Of a stretch of DNA of 64,000 nucleotides, positions 23,201 through 35,388 are shown piece by piece. The notes under the pieces are model-generated. The model saw nothing but the letters and a program-made list of their open reading frames with translations. It was not told the origin of the DNA and made no database searches. Position 1 is the stretch's first letter, and each line of letters begins with the position of its first letter. The position numbers and the translations under genes were made by a program. The DNA is from Rotaria sp. Silwood1 (taxonomy: Eukaryota; Rotifera; Eurotatoria; Philodinida; Philodinidae), in NCBI GenBank assembly GCA_905250075.1, contig CAJNOP010000059.1, forward strand, positions 431,608 through 495,607, written 5' to 3'.

Positions 23201-26200
23201 AAAAATAATAGTGTAGATTGGCTTAATTTTTCATGCTTTAAAAAACAGCATAATGATGATGCTTATTGATTAATTTATGCAGAGCTAGACAAGTACGATA
23301 GCGCATCTGTTTGATTCTAGATAATCTAAGACAGAATTGAATGGTAAATATGATTATTATATCAATTTTTGTCATTATTCAAAACGTTCAAAGTTGATAG
23401 ACTCAAACTAAGATCACTTAGTCTACGAATATCTTTTTATATGTTCAGCAAGAAACAAAATAAATAGACAAAAATATAGATAATTTTATGATCTATCTTT
23501 CTATTCTATTGAAAGTAAGACCTTTAAGCGGGGATCGCAGGTTTGCGATCTTATTCAACGACGTTCTTTATAGGAATTTATGATATGGAATTGAAACAAA
23601 CGAGTTTTTGTCGTGGTCATGATCAAGAAAAAAGGCCACTTGATAAAAAAATTTCTTGTCATTGTATTAAAACAAGTGACCTTATATGTGATACAAAACG
23701 AAATATAGATCTATGTCAATCAAATGATAATAATGATAATGATGAATATTGGATTATACCAATAACAATATTAAATAATCAATCTGATGGTTGTTTTACA
23801 AAATATTTAATGACAAAAAATCAAGAAATTATACATATTAATACAAATTCATCTTTATCAATAGAAGAACAAAATAATGATAATGAACCATTTATAAAAA
23901 AACGTCGTTGTTCAACATTAACATCAAATTGGTTTAAATTAAATATATGTTCAGGTGGACCATATCGAGTATTTTATTCATCAGATATGTTAGAACAATT
24001 AACACAAGCTATTATTAAACAAGAATTAAATACATTTGATAGATTTAATTTAGAAAATGATATGTATGCATTAGCTATGGGTGGTTTTACATCTTTAGTT
24101 GATTATTTACGTTTACTTTTAAATGCTTATGTTAATGAATTAGATGATGAACTTGTTTGGAAAGATATTGAAAGTAATATTATTCGAATTGGAACATTAT
24201 TAGAATATGATAAACAATTATTTGATTTTTATCGAAATTTTGTTATTTATTTTCATCGAAATTTATATCAAAGAATTGGTTTAATATCAAATAATAATGA
24301 AGATGAATCAGTTGCACGAAGTCGTTTAAGATGTTTTCTATTGGTTATTTTAGGTAATATATACAAAATTGATTTTTCATGCATGAAATTAAATGTAAAA
24401 TTTTTGTCGATACTTGTTAAACAAAACTATAGACTCATACTGAAAGATCTATGAAACAAAATTCTAGTGACTTTTGAAATAATTTTTACTGGTTCATACC
24501 AAAGTCAGCTAAACTTCGTTTTTCGGAATGATGGAAGACCCTGGATCTTATATTGTCACTAATCTATTTTAATAATTTCTAATTAAGAAGATTTTTTTTT
24601 CCACAATCTTTTGAGATTTTCAGCTCAAAACTCTGAACGCTACAGCAGCTTTCAAGATTGATAGAACTTTTTCTATACGTCTCTTTATGTATGTTATCAT
24701 CTTGAAATAATTAAAATGTATTATATATTATTAATAGATAAGTCCAATGGTTTAAATAAATCATGTTGGTTTTGCCTTCTGTCTTCTCTGAAAATCTAAA
24801 GGCCAATTTTTCTTATTGTTTTCTTTCAGTAGTTTCTTTGGATTCTTACAAATTCTTTTATGTTCCGCAATTCCCAAGGCTCAATTGAGGTCAATAGGAT
24901 CCATTTTATCAAAACAAGATCTACAAAGAATGTTGCAATATAAATATAGAAATTTGAAACTCCTCCTTCTTCAGACGTGGCAGACACGTTGGAGACGACT
25001 CATCACAGCTTGTGACAGACATTGCGCATATATGATTACATACCGTATATAAATAATGTCTCATTATAATATATAAATTACTTTCTCAGTCTATTTCTAG
25101 AAAATTGAGCAAAAAGAATAGTGAAAAAATGAGTCCCAAAATAGATAAAAAGAAATAATTTTCTTGTGATTAATAACAAAAGCTACATTGTGTTTCATAT
25201 TTTAATCCTGTAGGAATTGCACCAACAGTTCTTTTTTTCACATACAAAGATTAATATATAAATAAATAAAATATCAAAATAATGTCATGTTAACCCTTGT
25301 AAAATATAATTGTCAATTTCTAATCAAAACATTATTTTTCTGTTATTTTCTCATATTACAAATAATGGCAGTATTCCTCAATAAAATGTCTGATGACAGT
25401 TTCAGGATGTTCATCATTTCTATTCTTTTCTCATTAAAATCTTGCTGAAATTTCCTCGTTGATGATGACAGTAACTACATTATATGTCTTAATTTAACTC
25501 CAAAGAAATTCTTTCTTTTTGCATGCTTTTTCATCAAATTTCAAAAAAATAAAATGTGTAAAACTATTTTCTATATTATCCTTTAAAGGTACCATTGGTT
25601 ATGACTCAACAATAATATCAAATGCTCGTGAACAATTACTCATATATTTAAATGATCCATCAGTAACTGTTCTTTGGCCAATATGTGCAATAGTAGCACA
25701 TCATGCATCTGAAAATGATTTAAATAATTTATTTAAATTATGGGAACAATGTCCACGTCGTGATGATCGTCTTCGTTGTGCATATGGTTTATCATATGTT
25801 CAAGTACCATCACAAATAGAGCGTGTATTAAATTTATTTGCAACAAATAATTCCACAAATAATAATAATAATAATAATACAATACGTTTACATGAACGTA
25901 TTGAATGTTATAAAGGTTTTTGTTTAAGTAAACAAGGTCGTTATTATTATCAACGATATATTGAAGATAATTGGTTATCATTAAGAACAAATTATAATGA
26001 TGAATATCTTGAAGCACTTATACGTGAAACATTTGGTTATTTTTCAACCAAAGATGAAGCTATTCGTATTGAAGATTTTTTTCTTTCACATGAAACATTT
26101 CATCAAAAATATAAAATAAATTTAAAAGAAACACCAGCAACACCATGTACACGTATAGCTGTACATTTATGTTTAGATGATAATGAATTATTAACAATTA

Positions 26201-26565
26201 ATAAAAATACATTATCATCACCTATATATAATCATCATCGTTCAATTATTCCAAATAAAGTTAAAGAAGTTGCTTCTGTTATAGCTCATACAACACGTAC
26301 ACGTGCTGCTTTACTTGAACGTGATCATGATGATTTACTTTTATTTTTTCAATCAGATTCTTTTTCAATATTATCTATTAATTTAAATGCATCAAGTCAG
26401 ATTCTTTCAATTAATACAACCAATGTATCAAATGTAGTAGTATCATCTTCTTCACCAACAGGTACAATCAGTGGAAATAAACGAAAACGACGAGTTTCTT
26501 CATTAAATACTAGTAGTTCTTCTCCGCCTGTACGCAATTTATTAGCATCGGATACGAGTGCTTAA
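20291..26565 (+). CDS. M1 zinc aminopeptidase, puromycin-sensitive type, atypical exopeptidase motif
   Basis: Seven exons (20291-21012, 21084-21285, 22219-22363, 22429-22761, 22846-22926, 23574-24353, 25589-26565) give 1079 aa. The zinc site is complete: H333-E334-I-A-H337 with E356 eighteen residues later. The transition-state Tyr is probably Y415 (FIYSKGS). The motif that binds the substrate N-terminus, normally GAMEN, reads PAMED at 297-301. An ERAP1-C-like helical domain begins near [18 protein letters not shown], encoded around 23930-23990. The C-terminus adds a Ser/Thr-rich tail with NKRKRRVSS, a nuclear-localisation-like cluster that I do not know from this family. There is no signal peptide or membrane anchor, so it is expected to be cytosolic or nuclear. 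The exon 6 insertion (residues about 510-600) is Asn/Asp-rich. Confidence 0.9.
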
Positions 26566-28573
26566 TATAGAAAAGTCAATTAGTATTTCTTTTTCATGCC
26601 TGTGTGACGATTGTCACACACGTTCTCATTTTTTTTTCTCTTTCTACATGTCTATTCTTTCTTTTTACTTCGTGTTTTTTTCCTTGGTGAATTTATGTGC
26701 TATGTGATTCTTCGTTATTATTATTATTATTTTTTTTGTTTTTTTTTTTCAAAACTGTATTTCTGTTAAAACGAAGATATTAATAAACGAAAACCGATAT
26801 GAGTCTTTATATAACCATTAAAAATGGAACCCATTTTTTCAATGATAATTTGAATTATTACCAATGTATTATTTTGTCAGTTTGTTTATGTCAAGAATAT
26901 TAATGGAAATATGTTAGAAATAACTACGATTAGTTCCTGAAAATAACTATACGTGTAGATTACATAGACATATCGTATTGAATTGATTTATCTAACAGAT
27001 ATAATGTAATACAAACAACCGGGAATTACGATTGTGTGAATATCTAAATTTAGTAATTTGTAAGTAAGAAAGTATTTGAAAAAATAGAAAATTGAATATA
27101 AACATAAACCTAAAAATTTCGGTTAATGAAGGATGATATATCATTGAGTAAATCATTTTAAAAAATATCTATCGATAAAATATTCATTAATATATTCTAT
27201 CGAACTGGAAATAGTATAAGTCCTTAATGTCGATAAAAGTTCAATCATGTTAGTGAACCATATTAAATGCATGTGCTGATTGAAAAAAGAAAAATAATGT
27301 TACGACCGAATAACTTGACGACTTTATAACAACAACTTTTTCTACTTTCTTTTCATTGATATCTGTGTCAGATTGACATTATTTCTTGACACTACATGCA
27401 AATATATTATTGATTGGTACTTTGTTACAAATTGGAAAATTTTCGTTTATTTAATTAATTTTTTTTTTTACCAAAAATTTACGCAGATTTTTACTCGTAG
27501 TAATGAGTGATGAAGAACAGAACAAAAAAAAAAGAACTAACAATAATTAGATGAGTCAATATATTACTATTTACCTGGAGAAAAACAAAATATTACTGTT
27601 TTCTTTTTGATTAAAAATAGAAGGTACCTTGAAACCGACTTTAATTTTGTCTTCATTTTCTTTCTTAAAATAGCATCAACTTAAAATGGAAATAAGTCGA
27701 AAGTAATTAAGCCTTGTGATCTAATGTCAACACATATAGAATAAATAAAAAAAAAAAAAAAACAGAAACTGCATTTAATGATAAGCACTGTTGTATTTTT
27801 TTTTTTTTCGTATTAATCATTGAAAGAAACATTAAACTATGTAAAATGTTTCATTTTCTTCTTTCGAATAGTCAATCGACAATCGTAGAGTGTAAATACC
27901 TCATTTTTTTTTCTTTTTCTTGCCCTTTTTGTAATCTGATTATAGGTATAGACGATTTGAGAGACAATTATCTTGATATGCAACTATTATCTTTATTCTA
28001 TTGTTGTATGTTAGTATATCATCAACCTCACATATGTGTAATTCAACAACGTCATTTTTTGATTGACTACATGCTAAAAATATCAGTCATTCATTTTGCT
28101 TATTGTTACCTAGAAAAAGCTGTGTAGGATTTTTATTTTTGTTATTGTTGATTGAGATGTGAAGCGAAAGAAAAAAAGAAGATCAGAATTTGCTGCCTTT
28201 TCTCTCTCTCTCTCTCTCTCGACTTTTTGTTCTTATGATGTTTCTTTTAGCTATAAAGACCATCCACATATACAAATACGCTCCGAACGAAAGCAAACAT
28301 TTGCATGAGTAGAAAAGAAATCTGAAGATAAATTTATTTTTCTTCGGTTGTTCTATCTAATTTGAAAAAATGGATCTAATTGATTTGAGAACCGTATTCG
28401 TATTTATTGATGAAGTTTCATAGATGTTACTACTATTGTCTTCTTTTATCATTCGTCAATCGATGCGTTTTTATGTCTTATTAGTCTTTTTTTTTTGTCT
28501 ATATATATTAGATAAATCTTCAAGTGAAATATGTAATAAAAGAAACCAAATAAGAAGAATTACATTCATTATC
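26566..28573. other. Intergenic with simple repeats
   Basis: A downstream UTR-like T-rich stretch is followed by AT-rich sequence without supported genes. A (CT)n microsatellite lies at about 28201-28220. The ORF at 27846-28127 has no domain or splice context. Confidence 0.45.
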
Positions 28574-28786
28574 ATGCGGCGACATTCACTAGATCCTGAG
28601 AGTATTCGAAAACAGATTATTTCTGTGTTCACTTCATCATCACGGAAACGTCAAAATTCGGCAACTAATAATAACAATAATCATGGCATATTCAATTTCG
28701 CTCGACGTACACGTCGTTTTAGTGTGCCAAATAAAAAATACTTAGATGTATCTGATAACAATGCTGAACTTCACACGATTGATGAA
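28574..28786 (+). CDS. Candidate alternative first exon A of AMPK gamma gene
   Basis: The ATG at 28574 opens a 71-codon exon reading MRRHSLDPESIRKQI and, later, RRTRRFSVPNKKYLD. It ends exactly in phase 0 at GAA|GTAAGT, a strong donor. No downstream exon of its own was found. The next compatible phase-0 acceptor with strong coding sequence is the AMPK gamma exon at 39961, and animal AMPK gamma genes are known to use distant alternative first exons. It contains two basophilic kinase-type sites, RRHS and RRFS. The assignment is inference; it could belong to an unrelated transcript. Confidence 0.5.
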
Positions 28787-29868
28787 GTAAGTGAATTAAT
28801 GTTTTATATTAATTTGCTTGTTGCACGCTATGCTATCGCATTTGCAAATTGCTAACACTGCTTAAAATCAATTTTTCAATGCATAGAATCGAAGAAAAAA
28901 AGAAAACAAATGAAATTGTCATTTTTTTTCTTGTTAAAAGAAAAACAGAATACTATTCAAATCCAATATGTTTTATTGATCTTTTTTAAGTAACTATTGT
29001 GTCTATTATGATTATTGTTATTCAAGAGAAAAGGATGTTAGTTGTCTAAAGATTGCATGTTGGTTGATATATGCAGAAACGAGAAAATAACTACAAGGCA
29101 CTATTCTGAGAAGACGGATGTCTTTTGTATTCTCGCTAACAATTTACTATATATATAAAAAAGTTCATTAATAAATTTATTGATAGTAGATAATATATAG
29201 ATTTTTTTTTTTTATCATATACAATGATATTTTGAGCAATGTTGGCATACTACCAATGATCTATATATTTTTATCGAGTTCCGATTCAATGAAATTATTG
29301 TTTTCAGTCGATACCAACTTGAGAATGATGACATTAACAAATAAAAAAAAGAAAAAGGAACAAGAAAAAGAATTAGATAAATGAAAAATTATCCTTAAGA
29401 CAAGTGTTCGATGCAGAAATATATAAAAAAAAAATGCCATCGAAAAAAACAGATGTGTGCCTTCTGCACAAAAAATATCTACGCCATCATTAATGTATTT
29501 TGAAAAGAGAATGTTGTTGTCATAGGCGAACATAATTTTCTCGTATATTTGTTGGTCCTTACATTCTTTTTCTTTTTAAGATAAAAAATAAGAGAAAGAC
29601 AGCAACGATGACAACGACGCCCATAGGCAAACTCTCTTGTTTTTTCAAAATGACAAAGAATAGTAGCGTTAGGGTATAGAGAGAAAGAGAGAGTAAGAGA
29701 AAAAAGAAATGAGATGAAATTTATAACTGTTTTAGAGTAAAACGAACACATTTAAACTAAATAGCTTTTTTTTTTTTGTCTATCAACATTTGGTTTTCAT
29801 CATATTATAATAAATCAACTTTTTTTTATTAAATAATTTATTGACATATATTATTAAATGGTTTAACA
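28787..29868. other. AT-rich stretch between two candidate first exons
   Basis: No coding sequence was recognised. The minus-strand ORFs at 29261-29751 are T/F-rich translations of low-complexity sequence. If the AMPK gamma model holds, this is intronic and includes the promoter of first exon B. Confidence 0.4.
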
Positions 29869-29988
29869 ATGACATGTGATAGACGAAATACTTTATATTC
29901 ACCTGTAAATACATTAAATATAATGACAAATGATCGAATACGACGATATTCAACACCAGAAAAACAAGATCTTGAAACAATTTATGAG
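29869..29988 (+). CDS. Candidate alternative first exon B of AMPK gamma gene
   Basis: The ATG at 29869 opens a 40-codon exon, MTCDRRNTLYSPVNTLN, containing RIRRYSTPEKQDLETIYE and ending in phase 0 at GAG|GTAAAT. An in-frame TGA lies just upstream at 29842 with no acceptor between, so it must start a coding region. RRYSTPEKQDL resembles RRFSVPNKKYL of the exon at 28574, suggesting related alternative N-termini. Joining to 39961 is frame-compatible but unproven. Confidence 0.5.
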
Positions 29989-31244
29989 GTAAATAAAAAT
30001 CATCGTTAGAAAAGAAATTGTTAGCTTTTTATTGATTATTATATGGTTGAATAATTATCTTAATATAAATAATTAAATATATTCAAAGTATTCCCATCTT
30101 TTTTTTTTTAATTTTATGAATACTTAACACAAAAAAGAAAAGGAAATAGAATTTATTCATTGTTCAGCTAAAGAAAGAAAATAAAAGCAAATGATAATAA
30201 AATAAAAAATTAAATTAAATAATACAAGGTTAAACGGTAAAACAGAGTGTATATGTTTCCGTTTGTAATAAATCATTTATTTGTCATGCAAATTTACACA
30301 TTACATTGGAAGAAAATAACAAGGCTATCAATGATAGCTTAGACATTAATTTTCGTCGTGTAAATGAATTAGTTAACAAAAACAAAAAATTCTTTTTTTT
30401 ACTACTACATATTAGATATGTAATTGTTTACATCAGTCAGACAAAATTTTGTATATAGAAAGTTTATTCATCTGAAAGACACTTATGTTTTATTGTTATT
30501 CTCACTCATGATTTGCCCAGCATAGAAGTAACAAAAAAGAAAAAAGGCATCGATTTATTTATTTATTATGTTCTATAGTAAAAAAAAAAAAAATGATCAT
30601 TAAGAAGAAAAAAAAAAATAGATAAAACAACATTGTCTTGTAGGCTTATCAATGAATAGTTATCAAAGTCATTTCTATGTCAAGTTAGATATTTTTATTA
30701 ATATGTTTTTGGATAAATGTGAGAATGATGTTGTTACTAAAATGAATAAGACGTAATTAATGTTTTGATAATAAATTCTTTTTTTTTTTTGAATATAGTC
30801 AAGAAACAATGAAGATAGATGATACTATTTGAAACAGATCGTTTGATCTGACTGTTAGTCATTTATTTTATTCGAACATTAAATCTAATAAATTTTCACT
30901 TGTCTAAACTCTAACTAGATATAATTTAAAGTCACTTTGATCTTGTGCAATTGCCATTTTTTAGTTAATCGTGTCTTGTTAGACAGGTTTATATATAACT
31001 TTTGTTTAATTAAAGTATACGATAAATGATATTATTTTTATTCAGTCTATTCGATTGATTCTTAAATAAAATCTAGTTCTTCTTTTTTTTTCCAGTTATT
31101 GATTATTTTTTTCTTGTATACATTTTTCAATTAATAAATACGTGATTTTCTTGTAGTAGTTAAATATTGCTAAGTTAGTTGCTTTTTCTTAAAATTCTTA
31201 CTGACATCTATTTAATTATTTCTCTATTACGAACATATAAAACG

Positions 31245-31348
31245 GATTCCTAGAGATGACAGAACAATATTGGCAAATTCTTTACAAAAAANNNNNNNNN
31301 NGATTCCTAGAGATGACAGAACAATATTGGCAAATTCTTTACAAAAAA
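31245..31348. other. Assembly gap flanked by identical 47-bp ends
   Basis: Ten N characters at 31292-31301 separate two identical 47-base copies (31245-31291 and 31302-31348), both running from GATTCCTAGAGATG to TTTACAAAAAA. This is the mark of two contig ends that overlap but were not merged, not of missing sequence. True length here is probably about 57 bases shorter. Confidence 0.85.
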
Positions 31349-33153
31349 CAAAAAACCTTTATTACTTCTTGTTAACTCTAAAAAGAAATTTTTCTTTTAT
31401 TTCAGAAAAATCATTTACAAGTCTAGTCTTGAAATTGGTATAGAATAAATCTGTTGAAATTCAATTGTATTGTATTCAAACGATATAAATACTTTTTCTA
31501 TTTAATGTGTAGGATAAAAATTTTTTTATGTTTAGTTTCTTTTGAAACATAAAAAATCATCTACAATTGAATATCTTCTTTTCAATGATCACAAAAAAGT
31601 TTATTATCGATAGTTTATGTATTATTTTGCAGTCCAGAAATAAAGAAAAGAAATCATTGAATAATATTAGATACCAGATATTAGCATAGTTCGATTCGGT
31701 TCTTAGCTAGATCGATGCAATTTAGATCACTGTATAGACGTCTAATACAAGAAAAGTAAACAGAAAAATACCATAAGTAGTAATGAAAGTATGCATTTTC
31801 CTTATCTAAGAAAAACAATCGATACAAACTAACAATATCTATTAATGTAGAAAAAAAAAAGAAACTTTTACATATCGATCAACTCAATCGAATTCAGTAC
31901 AATATGGATATTTCTCTACCATTAACCCTTTGTTTACCAACAACAACAAAAACACATACATAAAATAGAGTGGTTTTATGCCATGCATACTTTCATTTCT
32001 TAACGCAGAAGTCTAACATAGGATGTAACAAAATGATAATATTGAAAGCCCCTGCTGTTTAAGGTTTGCTTTTACGCAAATGTTTTGAAAAAAACATACA
32101 TTATAAGTAATTACATTAGTTACATGTAATGATAAAACTCATGACACATATATACGTGGTCGATCACCAAAAAGTTAACACCAAGATAATAAAACAAAAT
32201 TAATAGTAAGAAAATGCATGGACTTAATATAGATACGGCGATTACGTAAGTTATTTGACCAATAGGTAGAATGTATTTGTTTTTTTTTTGTATATATCAA
32301 AAATTACATGAACTAAATAAGTCGAGTTTTTGACATACCATAGATCTTAATTCCTCATATATCTATGGAAATTTTCAAATCAATGAATTCTTTTGCATGA
32401 GTGTAAAGGAAAAGCTTGAAAATGAGCATCTTGTAAACTGTTTCAAGTCTTTGTAACGAAAGTTTTTTTTTTTTTTCTATCGATCTTCAGTCTATTGCAA
32501 CAATTAGTTTACCATTAGAAGAAGAGTGTAATAAAAATAAAAACAAAAATAAACATTATTAAAAATATCATAGACGATTAAATAGAACGATATAGCGTAG
32601 GTAGGCAAAAGTAGGTTATAGGTGATATTATTCTTGTCACTGACATTCTAACCTTTACACTAATATATTTTTTTATGTTAAAATATGATACAGGTTTGTT
32701 TAATTGTATGCTCATTTTTGTCCTAATTGCACATAATATTTATGAGTTGCTTGACATCGTGAATTAATAGTCTGATTTTTATGTTGACCGATTGTTTCAA
32801 TCAGTTCATTGTTTAATTTTATATTTAATTGTTTGTAACAGGCATATTTTCTGGAGTATTTAAATCTCTAAAGAATTTTTGTCTCACTTTCTTAGTCAAT
32901 TGTATATTTAAAAAAGAATGTTATTAGAAGTTTTTGATTAGAGACCTGCGAAGTCAAGTTTTTTTTATTCCAAAACCCAACTCCAACTTCGAAAAATTTC
33001 TTCTTTACGATTCCGAAAATTTTTATTTTTTTCACTCCGATTCCAACTCCGAAAAACTCCGAATTTCTTTTATCATAAAAAAGAAATCTCAAATATATTT
33101 TATTGTTTAATTTAGAACACACGGAAATCAATAATAAGGTTGCTACATTACTG

Positions 33154-33325
33154 CAGTGAAGTCCCTTTAAAGTGAGCACGATCGAGACTATTGAAAAATA
33201 TTTATAATAACCAGATGATCACCTTCGAGAGGTCTATTTTCAGCAAAACTTGACTTTTCGGACCCGTGAAAAATTCTAATAATAACGAGATTTTCACTAT
33301 AGAGAGGTGCTCACTAGTAAAAGTT
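33154..33325. repeat. Possible pogo-like terminal sequences
   Basis: CAGTGAAGTCCCTTTAAAGT at about 33154 and a right-hand segment whose complement reads TAGTGAGCACCTCTCTATAG (about 33300-33320) recall the CAGT...CCT...GAGCAC ends of pogo/Tigger elements. It lies within the outer element. The match is short and partly rearranged. Confidence 0.3.
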
Positions 33326-33387
33326 TTATTGTATTATTTTTTATTATTATTACTGGGTAATTGGTAATAATGTTATAAACTTTATTA

Positions 33388-34369
33388 CTAAAGGGGGATC
33401 AGAAAGTTTCGACCCCTATCAGTAAATCGATGATATCTACAACAAGCTTCTATGAAGTTATTGATCAAATTATGTCATTTTGTAGAGAATGATTAGAGCT
33501 GTCATCTGAAAAGAAACTTTATTCGAAACACATAAATTTATGACAATGTTATGGGTATTTTACTAGTCTTGAGTGAAAATTTTTACGTTACATTTTTTGA
33601 AAAAACAAAAAAAAAATCTTCAATGTTTGACTCATTATAGTAAAGCGAAAGATTATTTTCTACGCATTTTTAATAGATATTTTTGTATGGTTTGATAAAT
33701 TTCGACAAGCTCTACAAGAATATGAATATGAAGAAAAATTGGAATCCTGTTTCCAATATAAAACTTCGAAGAAACCATGCAGGTTAATAAAAATCTCATA
33801 TATGTTTCCTGACATAGTATGCTTAACTCTCAATAACTTTAGTTGATCGATTGTTAATTGATGTTTCGAGATGCAGCGTCACTCTCTGAAGTCGAAAGCT
33901 ACACTTTTGAGTTACATGAACAGATGAACAGCCAACCAGCTAAAGTTATTGAAAGCTCAACTTACTTTCTCGAATATTTGATACATGAAATTTGTATTAG
34001 TCTATCTTGTTTCCTTCAAGTTTTATATTGAAAATTAGTATCAGAACTTTTTTAAACATTCATATTGTCGTAGAGCTTGTCAAACTCTATCGAATCATGT
34101 AAATTTATCTAGAAAATAATATGACGCTTACGATTTTACAAGCATATTTTATTTTTTCACAAAAATGTAACGTAAAAATTTTCACTCAAGACTAGTAAAA
34201 TGCCCATAACATTGTCATAAATTTGTGTATTTCGAATAAAGTTTTTTTTAGATGATAGCTCTAATCATTCTGTACAAAATGACATAATTTGATCAATAAC
34301 TTCAAAGAAGCGTGTTATAGATATCATCGATTTACTGATAAGGATCGAAACTTTCTGATCACCCTTTAG
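33388..34369. mobile_element. Fold-back element, 982 bp, with near full-length inverted repeats
   Basis: The left end, CTAAAGGGGGATCAGAAAG (33388), and right end, whose complement is CTAAAGGGTGATCAGAAAG (34369), begin arms of about 400-480 bases each. Similarity is high over the outer 220 bases and declines inward. Landmarks present in both arms are AATCGATGATATCTA, AGTCTTGAGTGAAAA and CAAGCTCTAC. Single-stranded, the element would form one long hairpin. It has no coding capacity and is inserted in a second element (32939-34977). Confidence 0.8.
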
Positions 34370-35269
34370 TTTTAATACTATATTACTTGATAACACTTTT
34401 ACTTTCTTACTTTTGTTACCTTCACAGATCATTTCTAATTACCTATAATAATTAATAATCTTATATGGTATTATTTACTATCAGTAATAGTAATGTAGCC
34501 CGTAATCGATAAAGCAACAAACAAGTGAAGAAAAATTCAAGAATCACTAACAGATTAATTTGGAATTTCTTTTATATTTGTTGTTCAGTGGAAATAAAAA
34601 ATAATTACTGAGAAGTTTTCGACATGTACTATGCTCAAGAAATCGAAAACTGATGATCAAGAGAATTGTAATACTTCTGATGAAATTGAAATATGTTTTC
34701 ATTGATGACATTATGCTTTTACGTAGCCGATCTTTCGAACGATACAGTGAAAAGGTTATCAATATGAGTTTTTTCCTTTCAAACTTGTTCTTAATATATG
34801 TAGCAACTGTTATCTTTCTTTTTTTTGTTTGTTAAGCTGAAGAGTAAAGTTGCTCTTATTTGAAATAGCAAAAGTTCACCAAAGGTGATCATGATTTTGA
34901 TTCTGAAAAATTTCGTTTTGCTGACTCCGACGGAATCGGAGTTGGAATCTGGTTTTGCAGTACTCCGTAGGTCTCTACTATTGATACAGTAGCTGACATT
35001 ATTATTTTTTCTGAGATTATTCTATTAGTCTGTGTGGCTTAGATATATACATGTATATTTTCATGAATACATCTTGCCATTATATTATAATCGCCATTTT
35101 GATCAGTATTGCAACATTTATATGAATTGGTTTATGACAATGATCATTCTCATACACGAAATTAATTGATTGTACCATTCTAATTCGTTATTTTCTTCAA
35201 AAGTGTTATAACAGTCTGTACAACGAGTTAGTATCCAAATGAGCAGCTACTCTAGACCCTGTATATGGC

Positions 35270-35388
35270 TTCTATTTGCAAATCAAGAGTCGTGTAAAAA
35301 TTTTGAAAAGTGTGTAGACATATAGAAATTTTATACATCTGCACACTTTTCAAAATCTGTAAAAGACTCTTGTTCTACGAATAGAAAC
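35270..35388. repeat. Inverted repeat of about 55-base arms
   Basis: Arms at about 35270-35325 and 35333-35388 are imperfect reverse complements sharing CAAGAGTC and TTTTGAAAAGTGTG. They meet almost without a spacer, so the sequence can fold into a long hairpin. It lies in the putative 5' intron of AMPK gamma; a MITE remnant is likely. Confidence 0.55.

Larger units (their letters stand above)
32939..34977. mobile_element. Outer inverted-repeat transposon, hAT-like, containing a nested insertion
   Basis: Termini TAGAGACCTGCG (32939) and CGTAGGTCTCTA (ending 34977) are inverted repeats. Both are followed inward by related ACTCCGATTCCAACTCCG-type sequence (about 32975-33065 and 34915-34950). 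Flanking octamers TTTTTGAT and CTATTGAT match at 6 of 8 positions, compatible with an aged hAT target duplication. Removing the inner fold-back at 33388-34369 leaves about 1.06 kb. No transposase was recognised. Confidence 0.5.

Noticed and set aside
25733..26017. Minus-strand Tyr/Asn-rich ORF opposite the aminopeptidase
   Set aside because: It is the antisense shadow of the last coding exon and its Asn repeat.
32892..33179. A 95-aa minus-strand ORF
   Set aside because: It covers the ACTCCGATTCC-type subterminal repeat of the outer transposon; its repeated FGV/GVG residues reflect that repeat.
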